This document shows, one piece after another, positions 34,212-39,974 of a stretch of 39,974 bases of DNA. The notes beneath the pieces were generated by a model. The model had not been told where the DNA came from and searched no databases. It saw only the letters and a list, made by a program, of their open reading frames with translations. The stretch is taken from assembly GCA_019314525.1 (NCBI GenBank), contig JAFCZD010000011.1, positions 1-39,974 of the forward strand. Direction: 5' to 3'. Every line of letters begins with the position of its first letter. Within the stretch, counting starts at the first letter, position 1. This DNA is from Deltaproteobacteria bacterium (GTDB lineage Bacteria; Myxococcota_A; Polyangia; GCA-2747355). The position numbers and the translations under genes were made by a program.

Positions 34212-34655
34212 TCACTGGACCTTGACCTTCCAGGTGAGCTTCTCCGTCTTCAACTCGCAGTGCTTCTCCGTACAAACAGAAAAGCGAAACTCAGCCTCGA
34301 ACGCATGCTCACCGGCTACTGTGATCTTCGCCTTCGGCACAAGCAACACCTCGGCTTTGGTCATCTTTTTGGCGTCCTTGGCGCGCATCACCACCTCACG
34401 AGGTGTCACCGTCTTAGGCCCCTTCACCGTCAACCTCAGCGGGTATTCCATGTTGATCTTGTACTCACCGAGGGGTTTGAGAGCCACTGAGGCAGCGAAA
34501 CTCTGCCCGACTTTCCCTGCAGGAGGTGGCGTAATGGAGAGCGCGTAGGACTTGCCACTCTTGCTGGCCTTCTTCGCGTCCTCCCCTTGGGAGCAGGCGA
34601 CGAGAGAGAAGGCCGCGGAGAGAGTCAGGGAGAGAGTCAATAGGGTGGACCACAC
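34212..34655 (-). CDS. Small lipoprotein, Ig-like domain, unknown function
   Basis: 147 residues from GTG 34655 with AGGAG 9 bases upstream. Lipobox LVAC (Cys21) then a Lys/Ser linker and one beta-rich domain (about 38-147) with many Lys and two Cys close together (SVCTEKHCEL), probably a disulphide. It could be an Ig-like or immunoglobulin-adhesion fold; I recognise no family. The 40-base gap to PrkA leaves room for read-through. Confidence 0.78.
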   Translation of the reverse strand: MWSTLLTLSLTLSAAFSLVACSQGEDAKKASKSGKSYALSITPPPAGKVGQSFAASVALKPLGEYKINMEYPLRLTVKGPKTVTPREVVMRAKDAKKMTKAEVLLVPKAKITVAGEHAFEAEFRFSVCTEKHCELKTEKLTWKVKVQ

Positions 34656-34703
34656 GGATGCTTACTCCTGATAAGGGCCAAAAATATTGGCTTCAAGTAT
34701 TCT

Positions 34704-34732
34704 AAAATAACATACCGGCCACCGCCCTCCAA
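34704..34732 (-). promoter_or_regulatory. Candidate promoter for the lipoprotein-PrkA block
   Basis: On the minus strand TTGGAG (34732-34727), 17 bases and TATTTT (34709-34704), followed by an AT-rich tract and a TAGAAT overlapping its end. It lies 48 bases before GTG 34655. The match is only moderate. Confidence 0.3.
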
Positions 34733-34768
34733 GGGGCCTCGCGTTGGAAAAGCTAACGACCCCAACCA

Positions 34769-34797
34769 TTTACAGCTCCCCATCGTCCAGGTACCAT
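34769..34797 (+). promoter_or_regulatory. Promoter giving a very short leader for the Ser/Thr kinase
   Basis: TTTACA (34769-34774), a 17-base spacer and TACCAT (34792-34797), 9 bases before ATG 34807. It lies inside the alternative upstream frame from TTG 34744, so it argues for the later start. Confidence 0.55.
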
Positions 34798-34806
34798 TCA
34801 AAGTGG

Positions 34807-36216
34807 ATGCGAGTGGCAAGACAGCTTGGGCGCTACCACCTCCTAGACCGTATCGCGGTGGGTGGAATGGCTGAAATTTACCGTGCGACGACCTTCGACT
34901 CGCACGGAATAAAGCATATGGTCGCCATCAAACGTGTGCTTCGTCACCTGGTGGAGGATGACGACTTTCTGCAGATGTTGGTGGATGAAGCCAAGATCAC
35001 GTCCCTGCTCGACCACCCCAATATCGCGAGGGTCTATGAGTTCGTGCGCATCGCTGATGAGTACTTCATGGCGATGGAGTACGTCGATGGGCGCGACCTG
35101 CGCGCGTTGATCGATCGGATCAAGGACCGTGAGCGTTCCCTCGCAGCCGAGGACGCAGCGTACGTGATGATGCGAGTGCTCGACGCGCTGCATATGGTGC
35201 ACAACAAAGCCGATGGGACTGGCACACCACTAAACATCGTGCATCGTGACATCAGCCCCTCCAACGTGATCGTCTCCTTCGATGGACAGGTGAAGGTCTG
35301 CGACTTTGGCATCGCCAAAGCGCGCCACTCGCGCGTACAGACACGTGTGGGCGTGCTCAAGGGTAAGGTCAAGTACATGAGCCCAGAGCAAGCGATGGGT
35401 CATAAGCTAGACGGGCGCAGTGACGTCTTCAGCTGCGGCAGCGTGCTCTATGAGCTGGTATGCAAGCATCCGCCCTTCACCGCCCAAGATGAGATGGCGC
35501 TGATCTTTCGTGTGCGAGACGCTAAATATGTGCGCCCCGCAAAACATGGAGCAGACATACCAAGCCCGTTGGACCGCATCCTGAGACGGATGATGACGCG
35601 TTCGCGCGATAGCCGCTACCAGACAGCCAAGGAGGCTGCGGATGCCCTACGGGAGTATTTGGCCATCGAGGCGCCAGATTATCGCCCGGCGCGTCTGGGA
35701 GAGCTGCTGCGAGAGCACTTCGCCGAGGACATAGAGAAGGACCAACAGAAGCTCAGAGAGTTCGTCATCGACACAGAGGCTGCAGGTCCTCTCGGTGACA
35801 ACCTGATCTCGGAGGTGCTGGGAGAAGGGGCGCCCTACACGCGCTTCACCCCCTCCCCCATCACGCCAGACCAAGAGGCCGCCCGCGAGGAGATGATGGA
35901 GACCCGGCTCATGCCCCGGGTGCCTGCGCCAGAGTCACGCCTGCCGCCTGATGTCGATCTGCACGAGATGCGCACGATGATCATCGACCCCGACGAACGC
36001 ATGGCGCGTGTGATGAAACGCAAACACCGCCCACGTCCCGGCGCACATTTTCACCAAAACCGCGCCCTGGGTACCCAGATGCGAACGGGACACTATGCGG
36101 ACCCAGACGAAAAAGGGGATGGGGATGCGGCCGAGAATGAAGAAGAGGCAGATCCCACCAACGAAATGGACGAGCCACTCCACGCCGCGAAGACTCGGAT
36201 CCTCAAGCCTGAGTAA
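34807..36216 (+). CDS. Soluble Ser/Thr protein kinase (Hanks type)
   Basis: 469 residues from ATG 34807. The kinase domain starts almost at the N-terminus: glycine loop RIAVGGMAEIYRA (15-27), Lys42 in VAIK, the catalytic HRDISPSN (146-153; HRDIS is the myxobacterial-style variant of HRDLK), DFG 166-168 and SPEQ in the activation segment. All catalytic residues are present. The C-terminal 200 residues are acidic and probably disordered, with no membrane helix, so unlike many bacterial kinases it should be cytoplasmic. ETRLMPRV, RTMIID and KTRILKPE could be phospho-sites or FHA-binding sites. An in-frame TTG at 34744 would add 21 residues with no kinase homology; I prefer 34807. It converges on the lipoprotein gene with 15 bases between. 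Confidence 0.9.
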   Translation: MRVARQLGRYHLLDRIAVGGMAEIYRATTFDSHGIKHMVAIKRVLRHLVEDDDFLQMLVDEAKITSLLDHPNIARVYEFVRIADEYFMAMEYVDGRDLRALIDRIKDRERSLAAEDAAYVMMRVLDALHMVHNKADGTGTPLNIVHRDISPSNVIVSFDGQVKVCDFGIAKARHSRVQTRVGVLKGKVKYMSPEQAMGHKLDGRSDVFSCGSVLYELVCKHPPFTAQDEMALIFRVRDAKYVRPAKHGADIPSPLDRILRRMMTRSRDSRYQTAKEAADALREYLAIEAPDYRPARLGELLREHFAEDIEKDQQKLREFVIDTEAAGPLGDNLISEVLGEGAPYTRFTPSPITPDQEAAREEMMETRLMPRVPAPESRLPPDVDLHEMRTMIIDPDERMARVMKRKHRPRPGAHFHQNRALGTQMRTGHYADPDEKGDGDAAENEEEADPTNEMDEPLHAAKTRILKPE

Positions 36217-36231
36217 GTTGTGCGCCCCCAC

Positions 36232-38340
36232 TCAGGGGTAAGTCGCTCTTGTGAGGTGAAAACGGACAGGTCCGCTCCGCTGGCCAGCCCGTACAGAGAT
36301 GGGATCCGATTGGAGCGTCTCTCCCCCGAAACTCAAGTCGAGGTTGTAGGTCCCCTCGGGGACGTCCTTGATCGTGAACCGTCCCCCCTTGTCGCTCTGA
36401 ACTGAAAGTCCGCGGCCCCGTAGTCCCACAACCCGAACCTCTGCACCTACCACCACCTGACCCAAGGCGTCACGAACCGACCCTTGGATGCTCCCCGCGG
36501 CTCGGAGTTCAATGAGCAGCGGATCATGTGACCGATTGCCCTCCTGCACCACGACATCTGAGGGAGCGTAACCCTGGCCCCGCACCCGTAGGCGCTGGGC
36601 GCCAGGCGCGAGCATCAGAGAAAATTGGCCTCGCTTGTCTCGAAAAGCCCGAGCCGTGCCCCTGCCCACACCAATAGAAAAACGAGAGACGGGAGCTCCT
36701 GTGCGCCATTCACGAACAGAACCATGCACGCGCCGGAGACTCTTCACGTAGGCCAGGTGCCCCTGAGCGTCTCGTGGAGCCTCTGGCACCTGGCGGCCTG
36801 CCTGCAATCGTAGGGTGACTTGAGATTGGCGTTGAAGGTCAACAGCTCCAGCAACACGCTGGTACCCAGGATGCTCTATGGAATAGCGCACGATGGCAGA
36901 TGGGAGCCCCTCCACGAGAAACTCCCCGGCGATGTCCGTCGTGGCGCTCCACAAGCGCCCTGACACGGTGTTGGTGGGCAACATGGCGTCGACATCAGGG
37001 ATCGGCGGAACACGTCCTGGAATCACCCCCAGCTCCCCGATCCGTGGCCCCAACGCGGCACCTCCGGGGAAAACACGCACGAGGGCGCCCTTCAATGGCT
37101 TTCCATCGGCGTTCATCACCCTTCCCGAGAGACGTTGACCACGCCGCAGGCGCAAAGTGATCACCTCACCCGTGCCCGGCAGCGTCACCGTCTCTCCCAG
37201 GCACGGCAACCACCCGTCCGCCCAGGCCTCCACTCGGTATCGCCCCGCAGGCAGCGCTGGCGCGGTGAACCGCCCTCTCTTGTCTGCCCGCACCTCTGCG
37301 GCGAAGAGGACCGGCCGGAAGGGTCGCAGGACCACTCGCGCGGCGAGGGGATGGTTTGGTTTTTCTCTCTTCCCACCCACCACCCGTCCTTTCAAACGCG
37401 TCGCGGGCTCCAAGGTCAGCGCCACCACTCCGTGCCCCGCCCGGCTCACCACCAAGGCACTTGCGAGCCATGGTTTCTGCAGTGTCCTGGCAACGAGCTC
37501 GTAGCTGCCTGGCAGCAACTCTTGGAACTCAAACTGGCCGTTGGCCATGACACGTGTGCGCCGCCTCAACGCGGGGCCCACCAACGTCACTTCAACCTCT
37601 TGTTCGCTCACGCCCCGCACCACCCCCTCGACGACCTGCGAGCGCAGCGTCTGCAACACCACCTGCCCAGGCACCTGCACATCACGCTGGAGTACACGCC
37701 GCCCCAACGCCACCACCGTGAGGCGGTGATGCCCCATGGCGATCCCTTCAAAGACGAAACTCCCATCGTCTCCGCTCTGCGCAGATATGGAGGTGTGGCT
37801 CTGGCCATCACGCAGCTCGATATGCGCACCTTCGAGAGGTTTTCCTCTCCCGCCCATGACGCGTCCCCAAAAGGCACTCGCCCGCGGCGCGGTCATCCCG
37901 TCGAGCGCGTTATGACCACAGCCCAGGCTGACAGGCTGCTCTCGGCGTAAGTCGCCACGCTCTACCACCAAGCGCCAGCTGCCTGGTGTGAGGCCCCGTC
38001 CACACCACCGCCCCTGGGCGTCCAGAGCGAGTTCTTCACGCTGCACAATTTGCTGGCGAACGCTGACCGGAGAAGAAACCCTCCGCTCCAGCCAAACCTT
38101 GACTGTTGGGTTAACGCCCGAAAGCCCCACGCTCAGGCTCGCACACCGTGCCCATGTGAGCGCCAACGCCGCGCCGGTGTTGCGCTCCTGTTGAGCCTCG
38201 TGGACAATGCCCTCACGTGGCCCGTCAGCGCAGCTGACCACGAGTACCCACGCGATGGCGGCGACACCAACAAGAGAGGGCCGGATGGGGCACCGCGAAA
38301 AAAACCTGAAGCAAACAGTCAAGATGATCGAGTCCGTCAT
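36232..38340 (-). CDS. Large lipoprotein with six carboxypeptidase-regulatory-like domains
   Basis: About 702 residues from ATG 38340. A lipobox VVSC follows a hydrophobic stretch near residues 20-38, then a region with a few Cys and six carboxypeptidase-regulatory-like/prealbumin-type modules, recognised by starts such as FWGRVMGGRGKPLEGA, KGRVVGG, SGRVMNADGKPLKGA, HGSVREWRTGAPV and QGSVRDALGQVVVGAEV. Such modules form Ig-like beta sandwiches on cell-surface proteins. The gene's 5' end is uncertain: no start codon lies immediately before the signal sequence, and the nearest are TTG 38322 and ATG 38340, both of which overlap the divergent YbjN-like gene. A surface adhesion or scaffold role is inference. 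Confidence 0.78.
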   Translation of the reverse strand: MTDSIILTVCFRFFSRCPIRPSLVGVAAIAWVLVVSCADGPREGIVHEAQQERNTGAALALTWARCASLSVGLSGVNPTVKVWLERRVSSPVSVRQQIVQREELALDAQGRWCGRGLTPGSWRLVVERGDLRREQPVSLGCGHNALDGMTAPRASAFWGRVMGGRGKPLEGAHIELRDGQSHTSISAQSGDDGSFVFEGIAMGHHRLTVVALGRRVLQRDVQVPGQVVLQTLRSQVVEGVVRGVSEQEVEVTLVGPALRRRTRVMANGQFEFQELLPGSYELVARTLQKPWLASALVVSRAGHGVVALTLEPATRLKGRVVGGKREKPNHPLAARVVLRPFRPVLFAAEVRADKRGRFTAPALPAGRYRVEAWADGWLPCLGETVTLPGTGEVITLRLRRGQRLSGRVMNADGKPLKGALVRVFPGGAALGPRIGELGVIPGRVPPIPDVDAMLPTNTVSGRLWSATTDIAGEFLVEGLPSAIVRYSIEHPGYQRVAGAVDLQRQSQVTLRLQAGRQVPEAPRDAQGHLAYVKSLRRVHGSVREWRTGAPVSRFSIGVGRGTARAFRDKRGQFSLMLAPGAQRLRVRGQGYAPSDVVVQEGNRSHDPLLIELRAAGSIQGSVRDALGQVVVGAEVRVVGLRGRGLSVQSDKGGRFTIKDVPEGTYNLDLSFGGETLQSDPISVRAGQRSGPVRFHLTRATYP

Positions 38341-38749
38341 TCGCGAGCTTGGCCTCGACCCCGAGCAGAACAGACTGAACACCGAGGGCCCTGCCTGGGG
38401 TCTAGCTAGAGGTTCGGCTGAAGTGTTCATCTTCGTCAACCCAGGCAACGAAGATGAGCGCGGAAACCACCTCCAATGTGTCTCGCCAGTGATGAAAGTG
38501 CCCGAGACCTCTGCCAATCAGCTCGCCCTCTTCCAACACATCCTACACCTCAACGCGAGCGAACTCACATGCGCCGCCTTTGCCCTCAAGGGGGACACGG
38601 TGGTGCTCACCGCAGATCGCAGCACCCTCGACCTCGATGCTTCCGAGGTGCGCGACCTCGTGCTCAATATCGGCTACTACGCCGACCTCTATGATGACTC
38701 CCTTGTCAACGAGTTCGGCGGCAAACGCCACACCGACGCGGGGAGTTAG
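38285..38749 (+). CDS. YbjN/type III chaperone-like fold protein
   Basis: 154 residues from ATG 38285, preceded by GAGAGGG at a short spacing. The fold recalls the YbjN family and CesT-like chaperones: an N-terminal helix (LKQTVKMIESVIREL), three strands (AEVFIFVNP), a helix, then the VVLTADRSTLDLDASEV strand-helix pair. No type III secretion genes are in the window, so a general chaperone or regulatory role is more likely. A second ATG at 38324 would shorten it by 13 residues. The 5' end overlaps the divergent lipoprotein gene by about 38-56 bases. Confidence 0.7.
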   Translation: MGHREKNLKQTVKMIESVIRELGLDPEQNRLNTEGPAWGLARGSAEVFIFVNPGNEDERGNHLQCVSPVMKVPETSANQLALFQHILHLNASELTCAAFALKGDTVVLTADRSTLDLDASEVRDLVLNIGYYADLYDDSLVNEFGGKRHTDAGS

Positions 38750-38758
38750 AAATAAGAG

Positions 38759-39151
38759 TCAAGAACAACGAGCCACAGCGTCGATCTCGACGTCGACCCC
38801 CTTGGGCAAACGTGACACCTGCACCGTGGCTCGCGCGGGGGGAGTTACAGGAAAGTAGTTGGCGTAAGCCTCGTTCACTTTGACAAAGTCATCGAGGTTG
38901 GTCAGGTAGATCGTCGTTTTCAACACCTCGTCGAAGCTACTGCCAGCAGCTTTGAGCACGGCTTCAAGGTTCTTCATCACTTGGTGTGTCTGCGCCACCA
39001 CGTCATCACCTCCCACCAAATCCCCACTCTTCGGATCGAGGGGGATCTGACCGGAACAGAAGACCAACTCGCCAGCCCGCACGGCTTGTGAATAGGGGCC
39101 GATGGCCGCGGGTGCACTCTCGGTTTGAATCACGCTACGCTCTTGGCTCAT
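38759..39151 (-). CDS. ridA: RidA family enamine/imine deaminase
   Basis: 130 residues, the family length. IGPYSQAVRAGELVFCSGQIP (N-terminal signature), Arg107 in ARATVQV and Glu122 in VEIDAVA are the active-site elements. It hydrolyses reactive enamine and imine intermediates, such as those from threonine dehydratase, protecting PLP enzymes; it works as a cytoplasmic trimer. AGGAG lies 9 bases before the ATG. It starts 17 bases after the upstream Cys-rich lipoprotein gene stop and is probably co-transcribed. Confidence 0.95.
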   Translation of the reverse strand: MSQERSVIQTESAPAAIGPYSQAVRAGELVFCSGQIPLDPKSGDLVGGDDVVAQTHQVMKNLEAVLKAAGSSFDEVLKTTIYLTNLDDFVKVNEAYANYFPVTPPARATVQVSRLPKGVDVEIDAVARCS

Positions 39152-39168
39152 GTCTTTGTTCTCCTGAC

Positions 39169-39966
39169 CTATTTACAGCCATAACCAATCAACACCTGAG
39201 CCACCTCGTCGAAGAGGGGCTGGCAGGTCTTGCCTTCGGGGCATGCATCCCCGCTGGGCTCATCTGTATTGCACATCTGTCGGCAAATTTGAGCACCAAG
39301 GGTCGGATCGCAGAAGAGCCCTTGGTTGCAATAGTACTCATCGCCCAAGCAGCCCACATCCACCTCCGGGCCAAGGCTGCTGCCTCCCTGCATGCAAACC
39401 TTTGTGGCGGAGGTGGCGAGCTTGATACAGAGCATCTTGTATCCCGTGCAATCCTCGGGCTCGAGGCACGTCTTGCGACAATAGGAGGTTGCCTCGGTGT
39501 TGCCCACACAGACCAAAGAGGTGATGCACTGTTTGGGAGCGCAAGGCTCGCCCTGAAGCGAACCCTCATTGCGAATACACGCGCCGATGCCAGGCATGGG
39601 GTTGCCCCCAGGGTCGTTGAGCTGCACGCAGTTGTAGCCACATTGGTCATTGGCACAATAGAGGCTGGCGCTGGGATCGCAGGCCACACGACAGCGACAG
39701 ATCGTGCCCGACTCGATCATCGGCTGGAACCTGTCAGGGCAGGTCTGCCCACCCGAGCAATCTTGCCCCTCGAGGGTGAAGATATGACAGGGGTCGGGAA
39801 GGTCCTGGGGCTGGGCATCCCCAAGATCTGGAAGAGGCGGTGGTGTCCACACGTCACCCACGTAGGGGCTGTCCACGGTGGCATCTACCGGCGTTTCGGG
39901 GTGACTGGGGCTGCAGGCGACGCTCAACGCCAATCCTGCACACGACACCATTCTCAAAAGCTGCAT
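39169..39966 (-). CDS. Cys-rich lipoprotein
   Basis: 265 residues. The signal ends at Cys18 (LSVACSPSH, lipobox SVAC). The mature part has an Asp/Pro-rich hinge (DVWTPPPLPDLGDAQPQ) and a Cys-rich region (about 60-265) with roughly 28 Cys in loops such as CSGGQTC, CRCRVAC and CNTDEPSGDACPEGKTC. The pattern resembles the lipoproteins at positions 1 and 24219, including the CPEGxTC motif, which suggests a paralogous family of disulphide-rich surface proteins. The start is the ATG at 39966, 8 bases from the window edge, so the promoter is not visible. Confidence 0.82.
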   Translation of the reverse strand: MQLLRMVSCAGLALSVACSPSHPETPVDATVDSPYVGDVWTPPPLPDLGDAQPQDLPDPCHIFTLEGQDCSGGQTCPDRFQPMIESGTICRCRVACDPSASLYCANDQCGYNCVQLNDPGGNPMPGIGACIRNEGSLQGEPCAPKQCITSLVCVGNTEATSYCRKTCLEPEDCTGYKMLCIKLATSATKVCMQGGSSLGPEVDVGCLGDEYYCNQGLFCDPTLGAQICRQMCNTDEPSGDACPEGKTCQPLFDEVAQVLIGYGCK

Positions 39967-39974
39967 GCTCTACC

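Noticed and set aside
38285-38749. Type III secretion chaperone
   Set aside because: The fold may match, but no secretion genes are present; a YbjN-like role is more cautious.

Overview
The window reads as chromosomal DNA from a Gram-negative, moderately GC-rich (about 60% by eye) bacterium of the former Deltaproteobacteria, most likely Myxococcota or a Bradymonadales-like relative. That placement is inference. It rests on the number of lipoproteins (about nine), cysteine-rich surface lipoproteins, a myxobacterial-style Ser/Thr kinase, FecR and PEGA proteins, a HEAT-repeat/beta-barrel fusion and an EtfD-type oxidoreductase. I see no rRNA, tRNA, CRISPR array, insertion sequence or phage gene. 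Gene density is high; only one stretch (1263-1745) exceeds 300 bases without a gene.

Layout. 1-2279: an edge-truncated Cys-rich lipoprotein, a gene-free stretch with an inverted repeat inside a degenerate direct repeat, and a small secreted protein. 2291-10087 (all minus): a housekeeping block of purM-purN, rpsA with its own promoter and intrinsic terminator, sppA, lapA-lapB and an AI-2E-family membrane protein. 10300-18163: an EtfD-like membrane Fe-S oxidoreductase, a lipoprotein overlapping a HEAT/beta-barrel protein, a zinc cross-brace protein, an Smr-domain protein divergent from an unknown gene, and an HD-domain protein. 18368-24204: a carbohydrate import operon of a glucodextranase-type DOMON secreted protein, MalK-, MalE-, MalF- and MalG-like proteins; the MalF carries a long Cache-like N-terminal extension.

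24219-30242: an IPT-domain Cys-rich lipoprotein overlapping a dCache-HAMP sensor that looks like a pseudo-histidine kinase; divergent from it, FecR lipoprotein, PEGA lipoprotein and an outer-membrane barrel gene broken by two exact tandem duplications (80 bp and 11 bp). 30239-34655 (minus): lipoprotein, then a tight PrkA kinase / DacZ-like diadenylate cyclase / deoxynucleoside kinase operon. 34807-39966: a soluble Ser/Thr kinase, a large carnitine-free carboxypeptidase-regulatory-like lipoprotein, a YbjN-like protein, RidA and another Cys-rich lipoprotein.

Points most worth following: (i) the doubly broken barrel gene, which becomes one 480-codon frame if one copy of each duplication is removed; (ii) several genes whose -10 element lies 6-9 bases before the start codon, predicting leaderless or near-leaderless mRNAs; (iii) the PrkA/DacZ/dNK operon with variant cyclase motifs; (iv) the Cache-MalF fusion; and (v) the pseudo-kinase sensor beside an envelope lipoprotein/barrel module. 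Functions come from recognising families by eye; no database search was run.
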